NCBI GenBank assembly: GCA_033283175.1
Contig: JAWMQM010000001.1
Location: 62,001 to 126,000, forward strand
Source of the DNA: Pseudomaricurvus sp033283175
GTDB taxonomy: Bacteria; Pseudomonadota; Gammaproteobacteria; Pseudomonadales; Cellvibrionaceae
DNA: 64,000 nucleotides
Direction: 5' to 3'
The notes beneath the pieces were generated by a model. That model saw only the letters and a list, made by a program, of their open reading frames with translations, was not told where the DNA came from and ran no database searches. The translations under genes were made by a program, and so were the position numbers. This document shows, piece by piece, positions 51,875-60,329 of this stretch (position 1 is the first letter of the stretch; each line of letters opens with the position of its first letter).

Positions 51875-52285
51875 TCAACCCGCCAGCAGTTCCTGCCTCA
51901 CCACACTGGCAACCCGTTCCGGCAACGCGCAAGGTTTCATAGTTTGCTGGTCTACACAGGCCACTTTGATACTCGCCTGACAAATGGGTTCCTCACCGCG
52001 CATGACCGACTGCTCAAAAATCACATAACTGCGAGCCAGTTTTGAAACCTTGGCCATCACGGTAAGCTCATTGTCCAACAGCGCCGGCTTCTGATATTTA
52101 ATCTCTGCCGAATGCACAACCAGCAGGCACCCTTCATCCAGGATGGCGGGCTTGTCAAAACCCACACTGCGCAAGAGTTCGGTGCGAGCGCGCTCGAGAT
52201 ACTTGAGGTAATTGACGTAATAGACAATGCCGCCTGCGTCTGTATCTTCGATATAGACCCGGACAGTGATGGAAAATTGCGACAT
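51875..52285 (-). CDS. ybgC: Acyl-CoA thioesterase YbgC
   Basis: A 136-aa hot-dog-fold thioesterase. The catalytic region YIEDTDAGGIVYYVNYLKYLE (Asp about 15, split as YIEDTDAGG and IVYYVNYLKYLE) and the RARTELLRSVGF helix are typical. It hydrolyses acyl-CoA or acyl-ACP thioesters and has been linked to phospholipid synthesis enzymes. It sits between ruvB and tolQ, the conserved position in pseudomonads and enterics. Confidence 0.93.
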   Translation of the reverse strand: MSQFSITVRVYIEDTDAGGIVYYVNYLKYLERARTELLRSVGFDKPAILDEGCLLVVHSAEIKYQKPALLDNELTVMAKVSKLARSYVIFEQSVMRGEEPICQASIKVACVDQQTMKPCALPERVASVVRQELLAG

Positions 52286-52400
52286 AAACGGGGCTGGGCC
52301 AGAATTTGCACCAGTCTAGCGATAGCACCCCATCGTCGTAAATAAGACAAAGGGCAAAATGCCAACTATTTTTTGGTACTGGCTCACATCAGGCCGGATA

Positions 52401-53438
52401 TCACTCCGGCGACAGGTGTTTGGGCAGCGGCAACGCGAAATGCTCATAGGCAAGTGCCGTCACCACCCGCCCGCGGGGAGTTCGCGCCATATAGCCCTGC
52501 TGGATAAGAAAAGGCTCCAGCACATCCTCGATGGTATCCCGCTCCTCACTGATGGCAGCCGCCAGGCTCTCCACCCCGACCGGGCCGCCGGCAAATTTTT
52601 CAATCATGGCCAGTAGCAGGCGGCGATCCATATGGTCGAAACCGCGCTCATCCACATTAAGCATATTGAGCGCCAGATCTGCCATCTCTTTGGTTACCAG
52701 ACCATCGCCTTTCACCTGGGCGTAATCCCGCACCCGCCGCAACAGGCGGTTCGCAATACGCGGGGTGCCGCGGGAGCGCCGCGCCACTTCAAAAGCACCC
52801 TCATCAGCCATTTCGATGCCCATCAGGCGCGCCGAGCGGGCGACAATCCGGGTCAGGTCCGGTACCGAATAAAACTCCAGCCGCTGCACAATGCCAAAAC
52901 GATCCCGCAACGGTGAAGTGAGCAGGCCGGCACGGGTGGTTGCTCCCACCAGCGTAAAAGGCGGCAGATCCAGCTTGATGGAGCGGGCCGCAGGCCCCTC
53001 GCCGATCATGATATCCAGCTGAAAATCCTCCATCGCCGGATAGAGCACCTCTTCTACATTGGGACTGAGGCGATGAATCTCATCAATAAACAGTACGTCA
53101 CCCGGCTCCAGGTTGGTCATCAGTGCCGCCAGGTCCCCTGCACGCTCCAGCACTGGCCCGGAAGTGGTTTTCAAATCCACACCCATCTCGTTGGCAATAA
53201 TATTGGCCAGCGTCGTCTTACCCAGCCCCGGCGGCCCAAACACCAGGGTATGGTCCAGAGCTTCGCTGCGCCCCTTGGCCGCCGAGATAAAAATTTCCAT
53301 CTGCTCCCGCACAGCGGGCTGCCCCACATAGTCCGCCAGGGATTTGGGCCGCACCGCCCGATCCTGCACCTCTTCCATGGGCCTGGCCTGGGCGCCGATA
53401 AGGCGCTCTTCCTGCTGAAACACATCCTTCTCAATCAT
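52401..53438 (-). CDS. ruvB: Holliday junction helicase RuvB
   Basis: A AAA+ motor driving branch migration with RuvA. The 345-aa protein has RPKSLADYVGQ, Walker A (FGPPGLGKTTLANIIA, about 65-80), Walker B (LFIDEIHRLSP), sensor 1 (VGATTRAGLL), the arginine finger region (SPLRDRFGI) and a C-terminal winged helix (FLIQQGYMARTPRGRVVT). It follows ruvA by 14 bp. Confidence 0.96.
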   Translation of the reverse strand: MIEKDVFQQEERLIGAQARPMEEVQDRAVRPKSLADYVGQPAVREQMEIFISAAKGRSEALDHTLVFGPPGLGKTTLANIIANEMGVDLKTTSGPVLERAGDLAALMTNLEPGDVLFIDEIHRLSPNVEEVLYPAMEDFQLDIMIGEGPAARSIKLDLPPFTLVGATTRAGLLTSPLRDRFGIVQRLEFYSVPDLTRIVARSARLMGIEMADEGAFEVARRSRGTPRIANRLLRRVRDYAQVKGDGLVTKEMADLALNMLNVDERGFDHMDRRLLLAMIEKFAGGPVGVESLAAAISEERDTIEDVLEPFLIQQGYMARTPRGRVVTALAYEHFALPLPKHLSPE

Positions 53439-53452
53439 GGGCTGTTCTCACC

Positions 53453-54082
53453 TCAGGCCGGTGCCAGACTGCGCAGCGCCAGGCGAATCAAATCTTCACT
53501 GCGCTGCACCGTTTTGTCTTTTAATACACCAGCGACCAGCTTGCTCGCTTCGGTAGGCTTGTATCCCAGCGCCACCAGCGCACTTTCCGCCTCCGCCACC
53601 ATATCGGAGCTGCTGCCTTTATTGGCATTGGGTGCACTGGCAGCTTCCAGTGCCGCCAACGGCGATGCCGTCAGCTCCCACTGGCTGAGCTTGTCCCGCA
53701 GCTCGACGATCAAACGCTCGGCGGTTTTGCGTCCCACGCCAGGTACTTTCACCAGTGCACTGACATTATCCTGCATGACACACTGCACCAGCTGATCCGC
53801 CTCCATACCAGAGAGGATCGCCAGGGCCATTTTTGGCCCCACGCCGGACACCTTGATCAGGGTCCGGAACAGGGTGCGCTCTTTGGAAGAGTAAAATCCG
53901 TAGAGAGTCTGGGCGGTTTCGCTGACGGCAAAGTGGGTGTGCAGGCTCACTTCGGCACCAATCCCCGGTAATTGGTAGAGGGTGGTCATAGGGACCAACA
54001 GCTCGTAGCCAACGCCATTAACGTCCACCAGGATTTCCGGCGCCTGCTTCTCTGCCAGCACGCCTCTGATACGACCAATCAT
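53453..54082 (-). CDS. ruvA: Holliday junction complex subunit RuvA
   Basis: RuvA binds the four-way junction and loads RuvB. The 209-aa protein has an N-terminal OB fold (MIGRIRGVLAEKQAPEILVD, VGYELLVPM), a helix-hairpin-helix pair (LIKVSGVGPKMALAILSG, LVKVPGVGRKTAERLIVEL) and a C-terminal domain that contacts RuvB (VALGYKPTEASKLV). It lies between ruvC and ruvB on the same strand. Confidence 0.96.
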   Translation of the reverse strand: MIGRIRGVLAEKQAPEILVDVNGVGYELLVPMTTLYQLPGIGAEVSLHTHFAVSETAQTLYGFYSSKERTLFRTLIKVSGVGPKMALAILSGMEADQLVQCVMQDNVSALVKVPGVGRKTAERLIVELRDKLSQWELTASPLAALEAASAPNANKGSSSDMVAEAESALVALGYKPTEASKLVAGVLKDKTVQRSEDLIRLALRSLAPA

Positions 54083-54123
54083 GCAGGTTTGATCCTGTTA
54101 TTTGTGAGTTTTAAGGGAGTGCA

Positions 54124-54642
54124 TCAAACCATGCGCCCGCGCCGGAAGGTACGGGCAGTGGCGACCCGAATCATATGCTGCTGGGTATTGGCATGACACA
54201 AAGCCACCGCCAGGGCATCTGCCGCATCCTCCTGTGGCAGCGCCGGCAATTTCAGCAGCGTCTTCACCATATGCTGCACCTGATGCTTATCCGCCCCGCC
54301 GTTGCCGACTACTGACTGCTTGACCTTGCGCGCCTCATACTCGGAGACTGGCAGCATCTGGTTCACTGCCGCCACAATAGCGGCACCCCGGGCCTGCCCC
54401 AGTTTCAACGCCGAGCCCGCGCTCTTGGCCATGAACACTTGCTCGATGGCCATCTCCTGGGGCGAGTACTCTTCAATAATCTGGGTGAGGGAATCAAAGA
54501 TGATCTTGAGACGCTCCGGCAGACTGATGGCCGGCATGCGGATAACACCACTGGTGACGTATTCGTGGCGGGAGCCCAGCTGATTTATGATCCCGAACCC
54601 GGTTTTCACCGATCCCGGGTCTACGCCAAGAATAAGCGCCAT
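54124..54642 (-). CDS. ruvC: Holliday junction resolvase RuvC
   Basis: A metal-dependent endonuclease that cuts Holliday junctions. The 172-aa protein has the RNase H-fold acidic residues: Asp in ILGVDPGSVKTGFG (about 7), Glu in MAIEQVFMAKS (about 66) and the late pair in QEDAADALAVALCH. The ATG at 54642 is chosen; a GTG is four codons earlier. No LexA box was seen upstream of the ruv genes. Confidence 0.95.
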   Translation of the reverse strand: MALILGVDPGSVKTGFGIINQLGSRHEYVTSGVIRMPAISLPERLKIIFDSLTQIIEEYSPQEMAIEQVFMAKSAGSALKLGQARGAAIVAAVNQMLPVSEYEARKVKQSVVGNGGADKHQVQHMVKTLLKLPALPQEDAADALAVALCHANTQQHMIRVATARTFRRGRMV

Positions 54643-54762
54643 GGATTTTGCCACCCCAACACTGTTTTTCTATCCAGTAGTTAGTGTGGCGACAAAGCCC
54701 GGGCAGGTCAAGACCAAAGTAGTGGGCAGACACCTCCGCGTCAGGCCGACAGCGCCGCCCCT

Positions 54763-55500
54763 CTATTCAGGCTGATAAACCGATTCGTCGTAATCGGCAT
54801 TGGTGTAGACGCTCTGCACATCGTCCAGGTCTTCCAGCACCTCGATCATTGCCATCACCTTGTCCGAGGACTCCGCATCCAGCGGCACCGTGATGGAGGC
54901 CACCATTGCCACCTCTGCACTGTCGGGCACCAGTCCGGCCTCCGCCAGTGCATCCTTAACCGACATAAAGTCTTCAAAGGCCGTCACCACCAGCGCCGAG
55001 CCATCCTCATTGAAGTCCACATCGTCCGCACCCGCCTCAAGGGCAGCCTCCATTAACTGATCTTCATCCGCTGCGGCAAAAAAGAGCTGTCCCTGGCGGG
55101 TAAAGAGGTAGGCCACCGAACCGTCGGTACCCAGGTTGCCACCGCGTTTGGTGAAGGCATGACGCACCTCCGAGACGGTGCGATTGCGATTGTCAGTCAG
55201 ACACTCTACCAGTATTGCCACGCCGCCGGGGGCGTAACCTTCGTAGGTAATCTCATCGTAGTTGTCGCCATCGGCGTTACCGGCACCGCGGGCAATAGCC
55301 TTGTCGATGGTGTCGCGCTTCATGTTAGCGCCAAGAGCCTTGTCCACGGCGGCGCGCAGGCGGGGATTATCGGCCGGTTCGGCGCCGCCCTTGGCCGCCA
55401 CCACCAGTTCCCGAATCAGTTTGGTGAAAATCTTACCGCGTTTGGCGTCCTGGGCCGCCTTGCGGTGCCGGATGTTGGCCCACTTACTGTGACCAGCCAT
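54763..55500 (-). CDS. yebC: YebC/PmpR family protein
   Basis: A 245-aa YebC-family protein beginning MAGHSKWANIRHRKAAQD. It has RGKIFTKLIRELVVAAKGG, YEGYAPGGVAILVECLTDN and RGGNLGTDGSVAYLF. The family includes the transcription regulator PmpR and factors helping ribosomes through proline stretches. GGAGG lies 5 nt before the ATG at 55500. It lies between aspS and ruvC, its usual place. Confidence 0.94.
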   Translation of the reverse strand: MAGHSKWANIRHRKAAQDAKRGKIFTKLIRELVVAAKGGAEPADNPRLRAAVDKALGANMKRDTIDKAIARGAGNADGDNYDEITYEGYAPGGVAILVECLTDNRNRTVSEVRHAFTKRGGNLGTDGSVAYLFTRQGQLFFAAADEDQLMEAALEAGADDVDFNEDGSALVVTAFEDFMSVKDALAEAGLVPDSAEVAMVASITVPLDAESSDKVMAMIEVLEDLDDVQSVYTNADYDESVYQPE

Positions 55501-55600
55501 ATGCACCTCCAGGGTGTAATCGTTTTACAGATGAATAGCGAGCAGGGATTACAGTGTGCACAACAGCTTTATATGACCGAGGGTTTTCTCCCCACCCTAA

Positions 55601-55635
55601 AACAAAAACGGCGGCGCACTCTCGTGACACCGCCG
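55601..55635 (-). terminator. Intrinsic terminator after aspS
   Basis: Minus-strand CGGCGG (55635-55630) pairs with CCGCCG (55614-55609) around an internal CAC-GAGA-GTG hairpin, followed by TTTTTGTTTT. It lies just past the aspS stop, so yebC and ruvCAB probably have their own promoter or depend on read-through. Confidence 0.75.
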
Positions 55636-55656
55636 CTTCGGAGCCAACAGCTGCAA

Positions 55657-57426
55657 TCAGCTGTTGGCCTCTTTCTTCTTGACGCGAATGCTCAGCTCAC
55701 GCAGCTGATCATTGTCCACCGCACCGGGGGCGTCAGTCAAAACACAGGCCGCCGTCTGGGTTTTGGGGAAGGCGATGACGTCGCGGATGGAACTGGCCCC
55801 GGTCATCAGCATAATCAGGCGATCCAGACCGAAAGCCAGGCCACCGTGGGGCGGCGCACCGTATTGCAGGGCATCCAGCAGGAAGCCGAACTTCTCGCGC
55901 TGTTCCTCGGCGCTGATGCCCAACACACGGAATACCGCCTGCTGCATCGCGCTGCTGTGGATACGCACAGAACCACCACCCAGCTCGGTACCGTTCAGCA
56001 CCATATCGTAGGCCACGGAGAGAGCCGCAGACGGATTGGCTTCCAGTTCCGCCGGGGTGCAGTTGGGTGAAGTGAACGGATGGTGCAGCGCGGTGAGACT
56101 GCCATCGTCATTCTCTTCGAACATGGGGAAGTCCACCACCCACAGTGGCGCCCACTCGCAGGTGTAAAGCTCCAGGTCCGCACCCAGCTTGCAGCGCAGT
56201 GCACCCAGGGCCTCACTCACCACCCTGGACTTATCAGCACCAAAGAAGATGATGTCGCCATCGGCAGCACCCAGGCGCTGCATGATGTTCATGGTCACGT
56301 CATCACCCAGGAACTTGATGATGGGGGACTGCAAACCGTCGATACCAGCCGCCAGGTCGTTGACCTTGATCCACGCCAGGCCCTTGGCACCGTAAATGCC
56401 AACGAATTTGGTGTAGTCGTCGATCTGCTTGCGGGAGATGTTGACGCCGCCGGGCACTTTCATGGCGGTCACACGACACTTGGGGTCATTGGCCGGGCCG
56501 GCAAACACCTTGAAGTCGATATCCTTGAGCAGGTCCTTGATCTCCACCAGCTCCAGCGGAATACGCAGGTCGGGCTTGTCGGAGCCGTACTTCTCCATCG
56601 CTTCGGCGAACGGCATGCGCGGGAACTCGCCCAGGTCCACGCCTTTCAGGGACTGGAACAGCTGGCGGATCATGCCTTCAGTCACCGACATGATCTGCTC
56701 GTCACTCATAAAGGAGGTTTCGATATCGATCTGGGTGAATTCCGGCTGGCGATCAGCACGCAGGTCCTCGTCGCGGAAACACTTGGCAATCTGATAGTAG
56801 CGATCAAAGCCGGACACCATCAACAGCTGCTTGAACAGCTGGGGTGACTGCGGCAGGGCGAAAAATTTGCCCTCATGGGTACGGGAAGGCACCAGGTAGT
56901 CACGGGCCCCTTCCGGGGTAGCACGGGTCAGGATCGGGGTTTCGATATCGAGGAAACCCTCGCCATCGAGGTAGTTGCGGATCGCCGTGGTGACTTTGGA
57001 GCGGAAGCGCAGGCGGTTCTGCATCTCCTGGCGGCGCAGGTCCACATAGCGGTAACGCAGACGCACATCCTCACCCACACTATTATCATGCAATGGGAAC
57101 GGAGGAGTTTCGGCGCTGTTGAGGATGGTTACTTCAAGTCCGTAGACCTCAACCTCACCGGTTGCCATATTCGGGTTCACCGTCGCCTCGGAGCGTGCAC
57201 GTACCCGACCCTTCACCTGCAGCACATACTCACTGCGCACCTTGTCAGCGGTGGTGAAGTGATCAGCGGCATCCGGGTCGAACACTACCTGCACAATGCC
57301 GTCCCGATCACGCAGATCGATAAAAATCACACCACCGTGATCACGGCGACGGTCTACCCATCCGCAGAGGGTTACTTCCTGGTCAATAAATGAGGCATTG
57401 AGGGCGCCACAATACTGGGTACGCAT
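55657..57426 (-). CDS. aspS: Aspartate-tRNA ligase
   Basis: A class II aminoacyl-tRNA synthetase, 589 aa as in E. coli (590). It has an N-terminal OB domain (VTLCGWVDRRRDHGGVIFID, split as VTLCGWVDRR and RDHGGVIFID) and motif 2 (CFRDEDLRADRQPEFTQID). Motif 3 is GLAFGLDRLIMLMTGA, and the bacterial insertion domain contains the GAD module. The start MRTQYCGALN at 57426 is chosen over an 86-codon upstream extension that overlaps the next gene. Confidence 0.96.
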   Translation of the reverse strand: MRTQYCGALNASFIDQEVTLCGWVDRRRDHGGVIFIDLRDRDGIVQVVFDPDAADHFTTADKVRSEYVLQVKGRVRARSEATVNPNMATGEVEVYGLEVTILNSAETPPFPLHDNSVGEDVRLRYRYVDLRRQEMQNRLRFRSKVTTAIRNYLDGEGFLDIETPILTRATPEGARDYLVPSRTHEGKFFALPQSPQLFKQLLMVSGFDRYYQIAKCFRDEDLRADRQPEFTQIDIETSFMSDEQIMSVTEGMIRQLFQSLKGVDLGEFPRMPFAEAMEKYGSDKPDLRIPLELVEIKDLLKDIDFKVFAGPANDPKCRVTAMKVPGGVNISRKQIDDYTKFVGIYGAKGLAWIKVNDLAAGIDGLQSPIIKFLGDDVTMNIMQRLGAADGDIIFFGADKSRVVSEALGALRCKLGADLELYTCEWAPLWVVDFPMFEENDDGSLTALHHPFTSPNCTPAELEANPSAALSVAYDMVLNGTELGGGSVRIHSSAMQQAVFRVLGISAEEQREKFGFLLDALQYGAPPHGGLAFGLDRLIMLMTGASSIRDVIAFPKTQTAACVLTDAPGAVDNDQLRELSIRVKKKEANS

Positions 57427-57493
57427 AAGCGTCGGTATCCTGTTCTTTAAATATGAGTCTTGCTTAACTTGACCTACAGTGTAACCCCGGCGC

Positions 57494-57751
57494 TCAATCG
57501 CTGCCGGACTTCGCTGCCGGGGCGGGCGTACTGCCACCACCACTATCGCCTGCCAGGTTCTTTTTGCTGCCGGACTTGAAATCCGTCTCGTACCAGCCAC
57601 CGCCCGACAGGCGGAATCCTGCCGCTGAAATCTTCTTCTGCAGGGTATCCCGGCCACAGGCCGGACAGTCTTTGAGAGCGGCATCGCTCATCTTCTGCAG
57701 GGCTTCCATCTGATGGTGACAAGCACCACATTCGTACTCGTAAATCGGCAT
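57494..57751 (-). CDS. FmdB-type zinc-ribbon protein
   Basis: An 85-aa protein beginning MPIYEYECGACHHQMEALQ with a second cysteine pair DCPACGRDTLQKKIS, the CxxC/CxxC zinc ribbon of the FmdB/CxxC_CxxC_SSSS family. FRLSGGGWYETDF follows. The C-terminus is a low-complexity Gly/Ser/Pro/Ala tail. These proteins are found upstream of aspS in many gammaproteobacteria; the function is unknown. Confidence 0.87.
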   Translation of the reverse strand: MPIYEYECGACHHQMEALQKMSDAALKDCPACGRDTLQKKISAAGFRLSGGGWYETDFKSGSKKNLAGDSGGGSTPAPAAKSGSD

Positions 57752-58168
57752 CGATCCACCCAACCACACATGAATTGCCAATAACCATCCCCCGCCAATG
57801 CCGGGAGGCCTGTCAAAAACCGGCGATTATACTCCACCCGGCCACTTCGATTAAAGCCATATCCCTGCCCATTTGCCTGCCCGGCAGATCGGCGCCAGAG
57901 AGCCCTCACACGTCTTTTGGGGACCCCCGCACCCCGTTGATGACACCCACCCAATGAGCACGGCAAGATTCCGCACAAAAAACCACGGTTTGGTGCAGCT
58001 TTTTTGTTGCGACCGCCCTGGGAATCCTATATACATAGGCCCTAACGTTCTTTACTGACGTTAAAGCCTATAAAAACAGGCATTTTTGACTGCAAGATCA
58101 CTAAGGAAAGATCCCCGGACCCAATCAGGGGAGTAAAGACCATTCACCATAAAAAAGGAAACGCGACC
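57752..58168. other. Upstream region of the HU-like gene
   Basis: About 417 bp without a credible gene. On the plus strand TTGTTG and TATATA are 18 bp apart around 58005-58035, a weak promoter candidate. Nearby inverted repeats are CCTAT-ATAC-ATAGG and TAACGT-N9-ACGTTA (about 58026-58068). Confidence 0.45.
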
Positions 58169-58582
58169 ATGGCCGCCAAGAAAGCACCTGCCAAAAAGAA
58201 AGCTGCCCCCAAGAAGGCCCCTGCCAAAGCAGCACCCGCTGCCAAGGCTAAAGCTGTTAAAGCCGTAGCCGAGCGCTACACCAAGACCCAGATGCTCAAC
58301 CAGATCGCCGACAACACCCAGCTGAGCCGCAAGCAGGTCCAGAGTGTTCTGGACGAGCTGACCGATATCATCGAAGGCCACGTCAAAAAGCGTGGCGTGG
58401 GTGAATTCGTGCTGCCAGGCCTGCTGAAAATCAGCGCCGTGAAAAAGCCTGCCCGCAAGGCACGCAAGAACGTTCCCAACCCCTTCAAGCCCGGTGAAAC
58501 CATGGACGTTGCTGCCAAGCCAGCCAGCGTGCAGGTGAAAATTCGCCCGCTGAAGAAGCTGAAGGACATGGCCAGCAGCTGA
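58169..58582 (+). CDS. HU-family DNA-binding protein with histone H1-like N-terminal tail
   Basis: A 137-aa protein. The first ~33 residues are almost only Lys, Ala and Pro (KKAPAKKKAAPKKAPAKAAP), like histone H1 tails. An HU/IHF-type domain follows: RYTKTQMLNQIADNTQLSRK, VLDELTDIIEGHVKKRG and GEFVLPGLLKISAVKKPARK, with the KPGETMDV strand-arm region. It probably bends and compacts DNA in the nucleoid. An AAGGAAA-type SD precedes the ATG and a strong terminator follows, so it is monocistronic. The target sequence, if any, is unknown. Confidence 0.9.
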   Translation: MAAKKAPAKKKAAPKKAPAKAAPAAKAKAVKAVAERYTKTQMLNQIADNTQLSRKQVQSVLDELTDIIEGHVKKRGVGEFVLPGLLKISAVKKPARKARKNVPNPFKPGETMDVAAKPASVQVKIRPLKKLKDMASS

Positions 58583-58626
58583 TTGGCAGGGGCACAGGGG
58601 CGGCCACTCGCTCCCTCCCCTCCATA

Positions 58627-58656
58627 AAAAAAGCCGCGTATATACGCGGCTTTTTT
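58627..58656 (+). terminator. Bidirectional intrinsic terminator between the HU-like and glutaminase genes
   Basis: A perfect palindrome GCCGCGTATATACGCGGC flanked by A and T runs at 58627-58656. It serves the plus-strand HU-like gene and the convergent glutaminase gene. Confidence 0.9.
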
Positions 58657-58688
58657 GTGCCCGGCGATTACGCCTGACTGGGGCCAGC

Positions 58689-59720
58689 TTATTTCCTCGC
58701 CTCGTAAGGGTTGCCACCCAGGGCTTCAGAGATATCGGCAATCGCTTTCTGAGCCCGCACGCTGTTACCGGCCGCATCCAGTGGCGGGGAGATCACAGCG
58801 ATACCGAACTTGCCCGGCGACACCGCAATAATACCGCCGCCCACACCGCTCTTGGCGGGCAGGCCGGTTTTGTAGAGCCACTTGCCGGAATCGTCGTAAA
58901 GACCTGCGGTAGCCATCACCGCCAGCAGCTCAGGTACATTTTCCGACTTCATGGCCTGCTTGCCGGTTACGGGGTTTTTACCGGCATTGGCCAGGGTCGC
59001 CGCCATCATCGCCAGATCCTTGGCATTGACGCCCACGGAGCAGGCGCGGGTATAGATATCGGTTGCCCGCAGCGGGTCCTTCTTGATATGTCCGTAGGCA
59101 AACATCAGGTGGGCAATGGCTTGATTGCGCTGGTTGGTAGCCGCCTCGGATTCGTACACGTCCTGCAGCAGGGGCAACTTGCGGCCAGCAAACGTGTTAT
59201 AGGTGCCTTCAATCTTGCCCCAGACATCGCCGTACATTTCACCCTTGACCATGCTGGTGGCAGTAATAGCACCGGCATTCACCAGGGGGTTCATCTCGGC
59301 GCCTTTATACTGCTCAATCGCCACAATGGAGTTAAATACCTGACCGGTGGCATCCACCCCCATGTTCTCTTCCAGGGACTGCGGGCCTGACTCATCCATC
59401 ACCAGGGCGGTGGTAAACACCTTGGAAATGGACTGAATGGAGACTTCGGACTTGATATCACCGACGGTGTACACCTTGCCGTCGGTGGTCACCAGCGCGA
59501 TGCCGTAGATATTGGAATCCACCTTGGCCAGCGCCGGAATATAATCAGCATTGGCCCCTTCCTGTAGCCCCTTGTACTTCTTGTAGGCTGCATCCAGTGC
59601 CGCTTCGATGTTCTGCTTGTTGAGCTCCACCGCCGCGACCTGGCCGGCAATTGTAAGACTGAGCGCCAATACCAGACTGCGAACCAGAACCACACTCCAA
59701 CTATCCTTACGGGTTTTCAT
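58689..59720 (-). CDS. glsA: Glutaminase A with signal peptide
   Basis: A serine-dependent beta-lactamase-fold glutaminase (glutamine to glutamate and ammonia). The 343-aa protein has SIQSISKVFTTALVMDE with the catalytic SxxK, VNAGAITATSM, CSVGVNAKDLAMMAATLANAG and GLPAKSGVGGGIIAVSPGKF. The N-terminus is unusual for the family: basic residues, then VRSLVLALSLTIAGQVAAVE, a signal peptide with an AxA-like cleavage site, so a periplasmic location is predicted. The ATG at 59720 has AAGGAG 6-7 nt upstream. Confidence 0.92.
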   Translation of the reverse strand: MKTRKDSWSVVLVRSLVLALSLTIAGQVAAVELNKQNIEAALDAAYKKYKGLQEGANADYIPALAKVDSNIYGIALVTTDGKVYTVGDIKSEVSIQSISKVFTTALVMDESGPQSLEENMGVDATGQVFNSIVAIEQYKGAEMNPLVNAGAITATSMVKGEMYGDVWGKIEGTYNTFAGRKLPLLQDVYESEAATNQRNQAIAHLMFAYGHIKKDPLRATDIYTRACSVGVNAKDLAMMAATLANAGKNPVTGKQAMKSENVPELLAVMATAGLYDDSGKWLYKTGLPAKSGVGGGIIAVSPGKFGIAVISPPLDAAGNSVRAQKAIADISEALGGNPYEARK

Positions 59721-59794
59721 GTCTTGCTCCTTCAAACACCTGTGATCTTCGCTAACCAGTTCAGCACTTTTTGCCCGTCACTGCGAGCCCTGAA

Positions 59795-60244
59795 TCAGGC
59801 CGCCGGGGTAAAATCATCCCCCGCCAGCGCATTTTTCAGCTGCTCAACCCGTTCTGCCAGCGCCTCTTCACTATAATCCTTCGCTTCTGCCATACCCCAC
59901 ACCGGGCTCGGCCAGGCCAGATCACGGCGGAAACGGGCGATATGATGCACATGCAGCTGCGGCACCATATTGCCGAGCGCTGCCACATTGATCTTGTCCG
60001 GCACAAACAGATCGGCCATCACTTCAGCCAGGTGGCAGGACTCATCACTCAGCTGCAGGCGATCATCCCGCGACATATGATGCAGTTCACGCAGGCCCCT
60101 GCGGCGGGGAACCAGGATACACCAGGGGTAGTTGGCATCTTTATTCAACAGCACCAGTGACAGCGGAAACTGCCCCAGCACCACACAATCTTCCGCCAGC
60201 TGCGGGTGCAACTCGAAGCTCTGTTGCACATCAAGTTCAGACAT
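59795..60244 (-). CDS. HIT domain protein
   Basis: A 149-aa histidine-triad protein, a likely nucleotide hydrolase or transferase. QLHVHHIARFRRD carries the HxHxH motif of the family, and KDANYPWCILVPRRRGLREL is the usual N-terminal part. The substrate is unknown. The AGGAG before the ATG lies in the short gap to the divergent proS gene. Confidence 0.88.
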   Translation of the reverse strand: MSELDVQQSFELHPQLAEDCVVLGQFPLSLVLLNKDANYPWCILVPRRRGLRELHHMSRDDRLQLSDESCHLAEVMADLFVPDKINVAALGNMVPQLHVHHIARFRRDLAWPSPVWGMAEAKDYSEEALAERVEQLKNALAGDDFTPAA

Positions 60245-60329
60245 TGGAGGTCTCCTCCTTTCCCCAATTTCACAACAGCTTTAGAATACCTCCCTTGTCA
60301 AAATTCACCTAGCAGAGATTCCAGCCCCC

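Noticed and set aside
54083..54123. LexA box upstream of ruvA
   Set aside because: The intergenic sequence holds no CTGT-N8-ACAG dyad. SOS control of ruv cannot be claimed here.
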